A DNA stretch of 26,565 nucleotides from Candidatus Coatesiibacteriota bacterium (GCA_023265785.1 JAHFSL010000001.1:1-26565), one strand, 5' to 3'; counted from the first letter of the stretch, positions 1-8,791 are shown. Made by a program: numbers and translations. Notes: a model not told the origin generated them from the sequence alone.

Positions 1-2
1 AT

Positions 3-644
3 CCGCGCGCCGCCCGGGAGTACCTCGATTCATTCCGGGAACGGGTGGTGGTGCTGGCGGACCCGGACCGGCGGACCGGGGCCCTGCACGCGCTCCATCG
101 GCGGCTTCCCCTGCGCGTGGAGCGGGATCCGGAAACCTTCCGGCTGGTCATGCGCAAGGTGCACCGGCGGGTCCATGCCGCATTCGCGGGACGGCGGCTG
201 GTGGCCTACGCGCTCGTGCGGCGGTGGCCGGGCCGGCACGGGGTGACCTGGCAGGTGGAGGAGATGGCGGGGTCGGGGGAGGGGGTTGCCTCCATCCTGC
301 GCGCCCTGGCGCTGGCGCCCCGGACCCACCGGGTGGAGGGCCAGGTGCCGCCCCTGTTCCAACCCTGGATGCCCGCGCTCATCGCCGCGCACGAGACCTG
401 GGATTCCTCGGTGGCCTGCCTGGGCCAGATCAAGGTGGTGGACCGGACCGCCGCGCTGGCCGCACTGGGGGCACGGGATGTGGCCCGCCCGTTGGCCCGC
501 CTCCGGCCGGGTCCCCTGGCCGAGCCGCGGCTCCTGTTCGGCCCCCTCGGGCCCGCCGCCGTCCTGCCGCAGGGCGCCGTCCGCGGCCCGGTCGCGGACC
601 GCCTGCCGATTCCCCTGTTCCTCTGGCCCGCCGACCATGTTTGA
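3..644 (+). CDS. GNAT-like acetyltransferase, 5'-truncated
   Basis: The frame is open from the window edge, so the true start lies upstream; the GTG at 45 is probably internal. About 213 residues are visible before the TGA. The middle (an Ala-rich 'RRLVAYALVRRWPG' strand followed by 'VEEMAGSGEGVASILRALA') resembles the central strands and acyl-CoA-binding loop region of GNAT-type N-acetyltransferases, but the canonical R/Q-x-x-G-x-G/A signature is not clear. The C-terminal 60 residues are Pro/Arg/Leu-rich. The gene overlaps the next one (glycoside hydrolase) by 8 bases, so the two are probably cotranscribed. The substrate is unknown. The family call rests on pattern only, and an unrelated hypothetical protein is possible. 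Confidence 0.5.
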   Translation, partial: PRAAREYLDSFRERVVVLADPDRRTGALHALHRRLPLRVERDPETFRLVMRKVHRRVHAAFAGRRLVAYALVRRWPGRHGVTWQVEEMAGSGEGVASILRALALAPRTHRVEGQVPPLFQPWMPALIAAHETWDSSVACLGQIKVVDRTAALAALGARDVARPLARLRPGPLAEPRLLFGPLGPAAVLPQGAVRGPVADRLPIPLFLWPADHV

Positions 645-2361
645 CCGCCGCGGGCTGGGGGCCGGCGCCGCGCTCGCCCTGGTCGCCGGCCTGGTCAGCG
701 CCGCGCCCGATGTGCGCGTGGTCCAGGACCACGGGACCTGGTGGTTTCAGGACGCCGCGGGCCGGCAATTCTTCTCGCTCGGGGTGGACTGCGTCGCCGG
801 GTGCGTTGGCCATGCGGAGGACCGGCCGCTGGAGGCCGGCCAGCACGACCGGATCGTCGGTCAATTGAAGGCGTGGGGATTCAACACGGCCGGCGCGTGG
901 AGCCGGCCGTCAGTCTGGCCCGACCTCTACGTGGCCGACCAGCTCTACATGGGGGTCACGGCGCAGGATTTCCACGATGTCTACGACGAGGCCTTCTGGC
1001 ACGGCTGGTTTCCCGGCCAGGTGACCTCGGAAGTGGGAGCGTTCCGGGGGCGGAAGAATGTCATCGGGTACTTCGTGGACAACGAGCCGCACTGGGACCC
1101 CGCCAAGATCCTGGCGTTCTTTCGCGCCCTCAAGCCCGGCGCGCCGGGGCGAAAGGCCCTGGCTGCATTCGCGAAGCGCACCTGCGGCGGCCGGCTCGAC
1201 CGGGTCGACGCTGCGGCGTGGCGGACCGAGGCCGTCCGCCAGTACTACACCCGGTATGTCGCGCTCCTGCGGGCGGCCGACCCCGACCGCCTCGTGCTCG
1301 GGGTGCGCTGGGCGGGTCTGCCCGACCTGGAGCTGTACCGGGCGCTGTCGCCCCTCTTTGACGTCAACTCGGTGAACGACTACAACCGCTACGGGGACCT
1401 GCGGCCCGCCTACGCCGAGGTGTACGCCGCCACGGGCAAGCCGATCATGATCACCGAGTGGTCGTTCTCCGGCTACCCGGAGCCGGGGCACGCCTCCCTG
1501 CAGTTCATTGATGTGTTCACGCAGGAACGCCGCGCGGTGGGGTACCGCAAGTACGTCTCCCAGGCCGCGCGGGCTCCCTACATGGTGGGGATGCACTGGT
1601 TTCTCTGGTCCGACTACGAGCCGCAGGTGGTTGCGGCCGGCGGGTATCCTCCCGACGAGAATATGGGGCTGGTCACCAACGACGGGGCGACACCGTACGA
1701 CATCCTGGTGCGCGAATGTGCCCGGACCAACGGGGAGGTGGAGGCTCTCCATCGTGCCGCCGGGGCCCCCCGCCCTGCCGTGGCGGTCGGGACCACCCTG
1801 GTCGAGGCCTCCGCGGTGGGCCGGGCGAGTCCGGTCGTGGATGGCGATCTCGCCGACTGGCCAATGGAAGCCTTCCGTGCGCCCCGGGTTTCGGAATCGC
1901 TGGAAGAGGTCCGTGACCCGGGACACGCCTATGCCCTGGCTGCGGACGGAACCTATCTTTATGTGGCCGCGCGGATTCGCGATGGCCGGCTGGATGATCC
2001 CGGCCGGGACTGGGAATGGGAGGGCGACTACCTCGCTCTCTATGCGGCCCTTACGGCGGGACCCGCCGGAACCAGGGGGGCCTCCACGGCCCTCTACCTG
2101 TACCCGCTCGGCGGAGGGGCGGACCGCAAGGCGCCCGTGGCGGGGTTCTGGGGTGGCGCCTCGCCGGGGGCGGGGACGCGCATCGCCCGGCGGGATGTCC
2201 CCGGCGGGTACACCCTGGAAGCACGATTTCCCCTGGCGGCTTTTGCGGGATGGAAATCCGGCACGCTGACGCCGTGGACCTGGATGCTGAATTACCGTGA
2301 CGACAGCGGCATCTACGAAACCTGGTGGGAACGCACCGGGGCCCTGCCGGCCGCGCCATGA
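637..2361 (+). CDS. Secreted agarase-like glycoside hydrolase with CBM9-like domain
   Basis: A 574-residue protein. The ATG at 637 is chosen because it gives a signal peptide (Arg-Arg, then an Ala/Leu-rich core ending near SAA at about residue 24); upstream in-frame starts would lack one. Residues about 30-330 look like a clan GH-A TIM barrel of the beta-agarase type: an N-terminal 'GRQFFSLGVD' strand, 'WGFNTAGAWS', an Asn-Glu pair in 'VDNEPHW' (E150, likely acid/base) and 'IMITEWSF' (E274, likely nucleophile). Residues about 400-574 start with 'VVDGDLADW' and resemble a CBM9-like/DOMON sugar-binding module. It probably cleaves an extracellular or periplasmic polysaccharide. The exact substrate (agarose, pectin side chains, other galactans) cannot be read from sequence. 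It overlaps the next gene by 4 bases (ATGA), with an epimerase and a PL22-like lyase downstream. Confidence 0.78.
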   Translation: MFDRRGLGAGAALALVAGLVSAAPDVRVVQDHGTWWFQDAAGRQFFSLGVDCVAGCVGHAEDRPLEAGQHDRIVGQLKAWGFNTAGAWSRPSVWPDLYVADQLYMGVTAQDFHDVYDEAFWHGWFPGQVTSEVGAFRGRKNVIGYFVDNEPHWDPAKILAFFRALKPGAPGRKALAAFAKRTCGGRLDRVDAAAWRTEAVRQYYTRYVALLRAADPDRLVLGVRWAGLPDLELYRALSPLFDVNSVNDYNRYGDLRPAYAEVYAATGKPIMITEWSFSGYPEPGHASLQFIDVFTQERRAVGYRKYVSQAARAPYMVGMHWFLWSDYEPQVVAAGGYPPDENMGLVTNDGATPYDILVRECARTNGEVEALHRAAGAPRPAVAVGTTLVEASAVGRASPVVDGDLADWPMEAFRAPRVSESLEEVRDPGHAYALAADGTYLYVAARIRDGRLDDPGRDWEWEGDYLALYAALTAGPAGTRGASTALYLYPLGGGADRKAPVAGFWGGASPGAGTRIARRDVPGGYTLEARFPLAAFAGWKSGTLTPWTWMLNYRDDSGIYETWWERTGALPAAP

Positions 2362-3176
2362 GGGTCCTGGTGACCGGCGCCAGCGGGATGCTGGGCGGGC
2401 ATATCATCCGCGAGCTGGAAACCGCGCACGACCTCGTCCTCACCTCCCGGCGGCCGGTCGCGGGGCGCCACCCCCATGTCGCCGGCGACCTCACCGATCC
2501 GGACCTGGTCCGGCGGGCGGTGGCGGGCGTGGAGGCCGTCGCCCATCTGGGCGCCAACCCCTGGTTCTCACCCGACACGTTCCGGACCAATACCGTTTCC
2601 ACCTATCTCCTGCTCGAGGCCTGCCGGGAGGCGGGCATCAACCGGTTCGTCATGGCGGGCAGTGATTGGGGCGTGGGCAAGTCCGATGAACGCGACTGCC
2701 CCCCGGAGTATGTGCCGGTGGACGAGGCGCATCCCGTCCGCCCGCGCGACCACTACGGGCTGTCGAAGGCGGTCGGTGAACTGGTCTGCGAGACCTTTGC
2801 CCGGGAGCACGGGATCCGGTGCGCCGTGATGAGGATCACGGGGGTCTGGACGCCCGAGCGCACCGCGGCCTACGGCCGCGAATCCCACGAGGGGGCGGAG
2901 GAGGACGCCAGGAAATACTGGTGGTCGTATGTCGACGCCCGCGACGTGGCCCGCGCTTTCCGGCTGGCGCTTGAGGCTCCGAACCTCCCCGGCTTCGGCA
3001 CCTATCTTCTGTCGGCCGCCGACACCGTGCTCGACGATCCGACCGGGGGCGCCGTCCGGCGGGCGTGGCCCGGGGTCCGGATCGCCGGCGCCCTTCCGGG
3101 CCACGCCTCGGTCCTGTCGGTGGAGGCGGCCCGCGCCGCCTTCGGCTGGGTTCCCGTGCACAGCTGGCGCGCATGA
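2358..3176 (+). CDS. NAD(P)-dependent epimerase / uronate dehydrogenase-like SDR
   Basis: A 272-residue extended short-chain dehydrogenase. The start is the ATG inside the ATGA overlap with the preceding stop, which places 'MRVLVTGASGMLGG' with its nucleotide-binding TGxxGxxG motif at the very N-terminus. The catalytic pair is Y133-x3-K137 ('HYGLSK'). The C-terminal substrate half carries 'SYVDARDVARAF', typical of UDP-sugar epimerases. The length of about 270 residues matches uronate dehydrogenases better than the roughly 310-340 residues usual for GalE/RfbB proteins, and the neighbouring PL22-like lyase would release uronates, so oxidation or epimerisation of a uronic acid is an attractive inference. 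It overlaps the next gene by 4 bases. Family call strong; substrate uncertain. Confidence 0.85.
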   Translation: MRVLVTGASGMLGGHIIRELETAHDLVLTSRRPVAGRHPHVAGDLTDPDLVRRAVAGVEAVAHLGANPWFSPDTFRTNTVSTYLLLEACREAGINRFVMAGSDWGVGKSDERDCPPEYVPVDEAHPVRPRDHYGLSKAVGELVCETFAREHGIRCAVMRITGVWTPERTAAYGRESHEGAEEDARKYWWSYVDARDVARAFRLALEAPNLPGFGTYLLSAADTVLDDPTGGAVRRAWPGVRIAGALPGHASVLSVEAARAAFGWVPVHSWRA

Positions 3177-4270
3177 CCGACCCGGCGGGGCGGATGCGTG
3201 ACCCGGTGACGGGGGTGGACATTGACCGGCTGACCGGCGGGCAGGCCATCCAGCACCACCTGTACTTCACCGGGCCGACCGTGACCCCCGACGGCCGCTG
3301 GCTCGTGTCCGTGAGCTGGGAAACCGGTTCCCCGAATCTGTGTTGCCGGGAGCCGGGCTCGGGGGAGATCCGGCGGCTGACCTACCGGCGGGACCTCCAT
3401 CCCTTTTCGGCCGTGTTGACCCGCGACGGCCGCTCCGTCCTCGCCAGCGCGGGGGCGTCCCTCCTGGGGATCACCCTGCCGGATGGCGTGGAGTCGGTCC
3501 TGGCAGGCTTTCCGGGCGGGCGGGTGGGCCAGGTGGCGATGTCGCCGGATGGCAGGTCGGTGATCGCCCAGGTATCGCAGGCGGGCGCCCAGCGCATCGT
3601 GGTCGTGGACCTGGGGGACGGATCCATCCGCACCGTCCTCGAGCGGGCGGGGCCGGTCGGGCATGTCCAGGTGGAGCCCTCCGGGGAACACATCATGTTT
3701 TCGGGCGAGTCGTCCGCGCGCATCTGGATCGTGCCCATCGCGGGGGGCGGGCCCCGGAGCCTCCCGCAGGCCGCGGGTGAATGGATCACCCACGAGGCCT
3801 GGCTGGCCCCCGGGCGAGTGACCCATACCAAATTCCACGACGGGCTCTATGTGACGGATCTGGCGGGCGCGGCAGTGCCCTTGTTCAAGGGCCCCATCTG
3901 GCACGCCGCGCCGCGGCGGGACGGCCTGGTGGTGGCGTGCGACACCCACGCGCCGGACATCGGGCTGGTGCTGGTGGCCGCCGCCACCGGCCGCTGGCGG
4001 GTGTTGTGCCACCCGCGCTCGTCCAACAAGGGGACGCAGTGGTTTGAGCCGCTTCCGGCCGGGGAGTCCGCCACCGACCCCTCCATCTTCCCTCCCGTCG
4101 GCGCGCCGCCTGACGAGTCCGAGACCCTCTACGGGCCGCAATGGACCCATCCGCATCCGTCGTGGCATCCGGACGGTCGGAGTGTGCTCTACACTTCGGA
4201 CCAGTCCGGGACGCCCCACATCTACCGGGCGTTCATCCCCGACGGCTGGCTCGACGACCTCCTGGCCTAG
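3173..4270 (+). CDS. Oligogalacturonate lyase-like protein (PL22), beta-propeller
   Basis: A 365-residue cytoplasmic-type protein without a signal peptide; the start is the ATG of the ATGA overlap. Repeated 'TPDGRWLVSVS', 'SPDGRSVIAQ' and 'HPDGRSVLYTSD' strands mark a seven-bladed WD40-like propeller. Near the C-terminus 'GPQWTHPHPSWHPDG' supplies Q323, H326 and H328. From memory of the family, PL22 enzymes bind a metal through a Gln-x-x-His-x-His cluster plus one further His; H244 ('WHAAPRRDG') is a candidate for that ligand, and H207 for the catalytic His. PL22 enzymes cleave unsaturated di- and oligogalacturonides to DKI (5-keto-4-deoxyuronate). Length is close to the roughly 385 residues of known members. 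The neighbouring glycoside hydrolase and SDR fit carbohydrate breakdown. Many bacteria carry divergent paralogues of unknown substrate, so specificity is unproven. Confidence 0.75.
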   Translation: MTDPAGRMRDPVTGVDIDRLTGGQAIQHHLYFTGPTVTPDGRWLVSVSWETGSPNLCCREPGSGEIRRLTYRRDLHPFSAVLTRDGRSVLASAGASLLGITLPDGVESVLAGFPGGRVGQVAMSPDGRSVIAQVSQAGAQRIVVVDLGDGSIRTVLERAGPVGHVQVEPSGEHIMFSGESSARIWIVPIAGGGPRSLPQAAGEWITHEAWLAPGRVTHTKFHDGLYVTDLAGAAVPLFKGPIWHAAPRRDGLVVACDTHAPDIGLVLVAAATGRWRVLCHPRSSNKGTQWFEPLPAGESATDPSIFPPVGAPPDESETLYGPQWTHPHPSWHPDGRSVLYTSDQSGTPHIYRAFIPDGWLDDLLA

Positions 4271-4272
4271 AG

Positions 4273-6060
4273 TTATTCAAACGTCTCGCCGAGGACCTCC
4301 TCGAGTGTGGTGAGGCCCTTGCGCCACTTGATGATGGCCGCGTCACGGATGGTCTTGAAGCCCGCGTCCTTGACGGCGGCCTTGAGCTGGGCCAGCGAGC
4401 CCTTGGCAAAGATGATCTCGCGGATGGTGGCGGTGATCGGCATCACCTCGTAGATGGCCAGCCGGCCCCGATAGCCGGTCTGGTGGCACTCCGCGCACCC
4501 CTTGCCCTTGAAGAACGCGGTGTCCTTGACGTCCTCGGGTGACAGGCCGATCCGCTTGAGCTCCTCGGCGGGGACCGTGATCGGGGCCTTGCAGGCCTCG
4601 CAAATCCGGCGGATGAGGCGCTGGGAGGCGATGCACAGGACGGAGGAGCCCACGTAGACATGCTCAATGCCCAGGTCCACCAGCCGCATGATGGATGACG
4701 GCGCATCGTTGGTGTGCAGCGAGGAGAGCACCAGGTGGCCGGTGAGCGAGGCCTTGACGGCGATGGAGGCCGTTTCCTTGTCGCGGATTTCGCCGACCAG
4801 GATCTTGTTGGGGTCATGGCGCAGGAACGCGCGCAGGACCGAGGCGAAGGTCCGGCCGGCGTTCGCATCCACCTGGATCTGGATGACGTACGGGAGGCGG
4901 AACTCGACGGGGTCCTCGACCGTCATGATGTTGAGCGTCGGGGTGTTCACATATTGCAGGGCCGCGAACAGCGAGGTGGTTTTGCCGGACGCCGTCGGTC
5001 CGGTGACGAACACCATGCCATACGGCTGGCTGGCCGCCTTCTTGAATTGGTCGAGCTGGTCGGGCTCGAATCCAAGGTCTTCCAGCGGCATGAGGCCCTT
5101 GCTCTGGTCCACCACGCGCATCACGATGTTCTCGCCCCACCGGGTGGGGAGCGTCGAGATCCGGAGGTTGATGACCTTGGCGCCCACCCTGAGCGTGATC
5201 CGGCCGTCCTGGGGCAGGCGCTTCTCGATGATGTTCATGGTCTTCGACAGGATCTTGAACCGGGTCGCAATACGCCGCTTGGCGGCGATCGGGGGGGCGG
5301 GGAACTCGATGAGCGAGCCGTCAATGCGGTACTTGAGCACCATCTTTTTCTCGTACGAGGAAATGTGAATGTCCGAGGCCCGTTTGCGCACCGCATCCGC
5401 GATGATGTAACTGCACATCTGGATGATCGGGCCCTCGTCCTTGATCTCGTCATCGCCTTCCTCACGCTGTTCGGAGAGAATTTCCAGCCCGACATCCTCG
5501 GGATTGACGAGTTCGCCGGCGGTCGCCTCGAGCATGGCCATCTGCTCTGAATCAGGAGCGGCAGGCGACGCGGGGTCCTGCGGTTCGGCGGCGGACCGGA
5601 TGGCGCCGTCCTGCCGCCCGCCCGTGCGGGGAAAGAGTTTCTCCAGCAGGGCGCTGACCTGCGAATTGGGTGAGACCACGATCTTGGGGCGGACATCGGC
5701 GGGCAGGCGGAGTTCCTTGGGCAGGTAGAACAGGGACAGGTCATCGGGCTGGGAGGTGGCAAACGTGATAGTGCCATTCTCCTGGGCGACCGGGACCGCC
5801 TTGTACTTCCAGGCGATGTTCACGGGCATTATCTTGATCAGGGCGGCGCCGGGCTCGACGCCCTCCAGGTGGAGGAAATCGAGGCCGTGCTGGATGGCCA
5901 GGAAGCGGTAGAGCGATTCCTCCGAGAGGTAGCCCAGCTTGACCAGCGCCTCGCCCAGGGGATCCCCGTTCTTGCGCTGGGCCGCCAGCGCGGCCTGGAG
6001 CTGTTCCTCGGTGATGAGCTGCTCTTCGACCAGGAGGGTCCCGAGCCGCTTGAGCGCCAT
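4273..6060 (-). CDS. pilB: PilB/GspE-family secretion or pilus assembly ATPase (second of tandem pair)
   Basis: A 595-residue ATPase that powers type IV pilus extension or type II secretion from the cytoplasmic face of the inner membrane. The N-terminal 70 residues hold two MshEN-like 24-residue motifs ('RLGTLLVEEQLITEEQL' and 'PLGEALVKLGYLSEESL'), a fold known in relatives to bind cyclic di-GMP. The Walker A motif is GPTASGKTT (354-362, K360), with Ala where Gly is usual. 'VEDPVEFRLP', an Asp box ('LVGEIRDKETA') and a His box ('SSLHTNDA') follow. A zinc-binding tetracysteine is intact (C487, C490, C522, C525). It starts 1 base after the stop of the upstream paralogue, so they are cotranscribed. 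It converges on the PL22-like gene with a 2-base gap. PilB versus GspE cannot be settled without other pilus genes. Confidence 0.93.
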   Translation of the reverse strand: MALKRLGTLLVEEQLITEEQLQAALAAQRKNGDPLGEALVKLGYLSEESLYRFLAIQHGLDFLHLEGVEPGAALIKIMPVNIAWKYKAVPVAQENGTITFATSQPDDLSLFYLPKELRLPADVRPKIVVSPNSQVSALLEKLFPRTGGRQDGAIRSAAEPQDPASPAAPDSEQMAMLEATAGELVNPEDVGLEILSEQREEGDDEIKDEGPIIQMCSYIIADAVRKRASDIHISSYEKKMVLKYRIDGSLIEFPAPPIAAKRRIATRFKILSKTMNIIEKRLPQDGRITLRVGAKVINLRISTLPTRWGENIVMRVVDQSKGLMPLEDLGFEPDQLDQFKKAASQPYGMVFVTGPTASGKTTSLFAALQYVNTPTLNIMTVEDPVEFRLPYVIQIQVDANAGRTFASVLRAFLRHDPNKILVGEIRDKETASIAVKASLTGHLVLSSLHTNDAPSSIMRLVDLGIEHVYVGSSVLCIASQRLIRRICEACKAPITVPAEELKRIGLSPEDVKDTAFFKGKGCAECHQTGYRGRLAIYEVMPITATIREIIFAKGSLAQLKAAVKDAGFKTIRDAAIIKWRKGLTTLEEVLGETFE

Positions 6061-6061
6061 G

Positions 6062-7885
6062 CTAGTCCCCTCCCATGGTCACCCGTTGCACCTCTTCCAC
6101 GGTCGTGCCGCCGTCCTTCCACTTCTGGATCGCGAGGTTACGCAGGGACCGCATGCCCTGGCTCTCCGCCACCTTGCGGATCGTGCTGGAATCGGCGGCC
6201 TCGAAAATCTGCTCGCTCAATTCCGGCGTATTCCGCATCATCTCGTAGATGCCGATCCGCCCCTTGTACCCGGTCATGTTGCACTTGGGGCACCCGGTGC
6301 CCTTGAAGAAGGTGCCGCCTTCCAGCAGGTCCACCGTCAGGTCCGCGCGCACGAGGTCCTCCTCGGTCGGCGTGGTGGGCGTCTTGCAGTCCGCGCAGAT
6401 CCGGCGCATCAGCCGCTGGGCCACGATCAGCCGGACCGCGGTGCCCACGTAGGCCGGCTCGATGCCGATGTCGATGAGGCGGGCGATGGTGCCCGGGGCA
6501 TCGTTGGTGTGCAGGGTGGAAAAGAGCAGGTGGCCGGTCAGGGCCGCCTGCACGGCGATCCGGGCCGTCTCGGCGTCGCGGATCTCGCCGACCATCATGA
6601 CGTTCGGGTCCTGGCGCAGGGCGCTCCGCAGGGCCGTGGCGAAATCCAGCCCGGCTTCGTTGTCCATCTGGACCTGGACCACCCCCGGCATCTCGTACTC
6701 CACCGGGTCCTCCAGGGTGAAGAAGGATTTCTTGGGATCCATGATCGCGGTCAGCGCCGAATAGAGGGTCGTCGTCTTGCCGCTGCCCGTCGGTCCGGTG
6801 TGCAGGATCATCCCGTAGGGCGACCGGATGCACTCGTGGTAGAGGTCCAACTCCTGCGGTTCGAACCCCAGTTTGCGCAGGTCGAGCTGGAGGGAGGACT
6901 GATCCAGGATCCGCATGACGATGTTCTCGCCGTCCATCTGCGGGATCACCGAGACGCGCAGGTCAATGGTGCGGTCGTGCACCTTGATCTTGATCCGGCC
7001 GTCCTGCGGCTTGCGCCGTTCGGTGATGTTCATGTTGGCCATGACCTTGAAGCGCGCGACGACACCCTTCTTCATGGAGGGCGGGGGGGAGGGCATGACC
7101 TGGAGGGCGCCGTCAATCCGGAACCGCACGACGATGCCGCGTTCCGTCGGGTTGATGTGGATGTCGGAGGCGCGGCGCCGGCTGGCCTCGGCGATGATGT
7201 AGTTGCACATCTTCTTGACCGGCTCCTCATTGGCCGCGTCAATGGAGTATTCCTCCCCGCCTTCCATGCTGCCGGCCACCTCGACCGTCTCGTTCATCTG
7301 CGCGATCAGCGCGGCGGGATCCATGGTTTCGGTAATGTCCTGGGTCCCGGGTGGGACGGCCAGGTTGCCCGCGTCCATGACGGTGATTTCGCCCCCGCCC
7401 GCCCCGCCGTTCACCGGCCGCAACGGGCCCGCGCCGGCCCCGGCGGGGTAGAGGGCGCCCAGCGCCTCGGTGATCCGCGACACGGGCGCGACCCGGACGA
7501 CGAATCCGACGCCGGCGGGCAGGCGCGCCAGCCGCCGCAATTCCGCCTGGGCGGTCTGGTCCATCTCGCCGGGATTATCGGTCGCCACGGTCAGGGACTG
7601 CCGGTCGTAGGCGAGGGGAATCATCCGGTACTGGCGCGCGAATTCCGCGGGCACGACCTGCCGGGCGGCGGCCGTGGGCTTGTAGGTGGCGAGGTCGGTG
7701 GTCTCCAGGCCGAACTGGTGGGCCAGGAAGTTGGCGAGGCTCTCTTCCTCGACGATCTTGAGGCCGGTCAGGCTCTGGAGGAGCGAGACCCCCGCATCAC
7801 GCGACTTTCGGAGCGCCTCATCGAGCTGGTCATCACCGATGATGCCTTCCGCCACGAGAATCTGGCCGAGCCGCCGCGGGTCCAT
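6062..7885 (-). CDS. pilB: PilB/GspE-family secretion or pilus assembly ATPase (first of tandem pair)
   Basis: A 607-residue paralogue of the downstream ATPase with the same layout. I chose the ATG at 7885 because the MshEN-like N-terminus ('RRLGQILVAEGIIGDDQL') begins there; the in-frame extension upstream is Pro/Arg-rich and not family-like. The second MshEN-like motif is degenerate ('SLLQSLTGLKIVEEESL', with Leu and Lys where Gly is expected), so cyclic di-GMP binding is less likely than in the partner. Walker A is the canonical GPTGSGKTT (364-372, K370). The Asp box ('MVGEIRDAETA'), His box ('STLHTNDA') and tetracysteine (C497, C500, C532, C535, the same spacing as the paralogue) are intact. 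A variable Gly/Ala-rich linker lies around residues 180-250. A pair with different roles, or a hetero-hexamer, is possible. Confidence 0.92.
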   Translation of the reverse strand: MDPRRLGQILVAEGIIGDDQLDEALRKSRDAGVSLLQSLTGLKIVEEESLANFLAHQFGLETTDLATYKPTAAARQVVPAEFARQYRMIPLAYDRQSLTVATDNPGEMDQTAQAELRRLARLPAGVGFVVRVAPVSRITEALGALYPAGAGAGPLRPVNGGAGGGEITVMDAGNLAVPPGTQDITETMDPAALIAQMNETVEVAGSMEGGEEYSIDAANEEPVKKMCNYIIAEASRRRASDIHINPTERGIVVRFRIDGALQVMPSPPPSMKKGVVARFKVMANMNITERRKPQDGRIKIKVHDRTIDLRVSVIPQMDGENIVMRILDQSSLQLDLRKLGFEPQELDLYHECIRSPYGMILHTGPTGSGKTTTLYSALTAIMDPKKSFFTLEDPVEYEMPGVVQVQMDNEAGLDFATALRSALRQDPNVMMVGEIRDAETARIAVQAALTGHLLFSTLHTNDAPGTIARLIDIGIEPAYVGTAVRLIVAQRLMRRICADCKTPTTPTEEDLVRADLTVDLLEGGTFFKGTGCPKCNMTGYKGRIGIYEMMRNTPELSEQIFEAADSSTIRKVAESQGMRSLRNLAIQKWKDGGTTVEEVQRVTMGGD

Positions 7886-7897
7886 GCCTCCATAGTA
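7886..7897 (-). promoter_or_regulatory. Putative -10 element for the pilB pair, near-leaderless
   Basis: On the minus strand TACTAT (7897-7892) is followed by GGAGGC and then directly by the ATG at 7885, six bases after the hexamer. Transcription would therefore begin about at the start codon. GGAGG could instead be a Shine-Dalgarno sequence, but it is only 1 base from the ATG, too close for the usual 5-9. No convincing -35 box is seen. Confidence 0.4.
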
Positions 7898-7937
7898 TGG
7901 CAAAAGGCGCACCCCCGGAGGTTCCGCCGGTGGGGAA

Positions 7938-8783
7938 TCATTCCTGCGCGGGCGGGGCCGGGCGGATGGCCTCTGCGGGCCGGGCACCCGTATCCACGAG
8001 GAACCGGGCCACGGCACTCGTACCGCTCACCGGGGCGGGGGCGAAAAAGGTCGCCTCCCAGGTTCCCGTGGCCGCCGGCAGGGTGGCCGCCGCGGAAAAC
8101 CTTCCGGCCCGGACGGCGACCGGCACGGTCCACGGCTTCCCGCGGGGTCCCGTCACGGCAAGCCGGAGGGGACCCGCCGTCGCGCCAAGGATTCCGGAAA
8201 AGTGGATGGCCAGCCCGTCGGGGGTCAGGGACGCCCCGGTCCGGGCAAAGCGGAGGTCCTGCCGGGAGAACTCCTGCGCCATCCACACGGTGGGCAGGAG
8301 CACCCGGGAATCCGCGTCGGCCGCCGCCGCCCCCAGGGCGAGACCGATGCCGATGTGGGTCAACCGGGGATCGAGGCAATTCCGGCGGTGCGGCGGGCTT
8401 TCCAGGAGGCGGGTCTGGAGGGTTGCGAGGAGCTCCGCGGGTCCCGCCCCGGGCCGGGAGGACCCGTAGTGCCCCACATTCTCGCCCCAGACGGCATCCG
8501 CCACGCCCGCCAGGGCGAGCCGCGCCTCCGGGGTGCCGTGGGCAAAGGAGGGGGCGCCATGCCCGGTGAATCCCCGGTCCCGCATCCGGTGGGCCTGCTC
8601 GCGGGCCACGCGGGCGAGGACCGGATCGGGGAGGAGCGGTGCCACCCCGGCCGCGGCCCGGGCTTCGTTCACCAGTACGAGCGCCCTCGCCTCCAGCGCG
8701 GAGGAAGCGTCCTGACCGGCGGCGTGGCCCGGGCCGGCCGGGGTGAGGAGCACGGCCAGCAGGGCGCCGTGCCACCGATTCAT
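7938..8783 (-). CDS. Secreted CAP/SCP-domain protein
   Basis: A 281-residue protein with a signal peptide (short N-terminus with Arg/His, an Ala/Leu core, cleavage near HAAG at about residue 22). Residues about 30-172 form a CAP (SCP/PR1/YkwD) domain: 'VLVNEARAAAGV', 'QAHRMRDRGFTGHG', 'GENVGHYG' (100-107) and 'SPPHRRNCLDPRLTHIGIGLA' (the family's SPxHRxNILxPxFTxIGVG block, H132). The C-terminal 100 residues are beta-rich with repeated 'LRLAVTGP' and 'TGTWEATFF' strands and may be an Ig-like extension. Bacterial CAP proteins are extracytoplasmic; their activity is mostly unknown. The start at 8783 is the only in-frame Met giving a signal peptide. It is transcribed divergently from the lipoprotein gene, with only 15 bases between the starts. 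Confidence 0.85.
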   Translation of the reverse strand: MNRWHGALLAVLLTPAGPGHAAGQDASSALEARALVLVNEARAAAGVAPLLPDPVLARVAREQAHRMRDRGFTGHGAPSFAHGTPEARLALAGVADAVWGENVGHYGSSRPGAGPAELLATLQTRLLESPPHRRNCLDPRLTHIGIGLALGAAAADADSRVLLPTVWMAQEFSRQDLRFARTGASLTPDGLAIHFSGILGATAGPLRLAVTGPRGKPWTVPVAVRAGRFSAAATLPAATGTWEATFFAPAPVSGTSAVARFLVDTGARPAEAIRPAPPAQE

Positions 8784-8785
8784 TG

Positions 8786-8791
8786 TATTCT
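8786..8791 (+). promoter_or_regulatory. Putative -10 element for the lipoprotein gene
   Basis: TATTCT lies 7 bases before the ATG at 8799, giving an expected transcript start within a base of the start codon. It sits across the start of the divergent CAP gene, so the two promoters overlap coding sequence. No clear -35 box is seen. Confidence 0.35.

Noticed and set aside
5939..8569. A long open frame on the + strand opposite the two PilB/GspE genes
   Set aside because: It lies antisense to two genes with clear family motifs; its translation is Arg/His/Gly/Pro-rich with no domains, as expected when GC-rich third positions remove stop codons.
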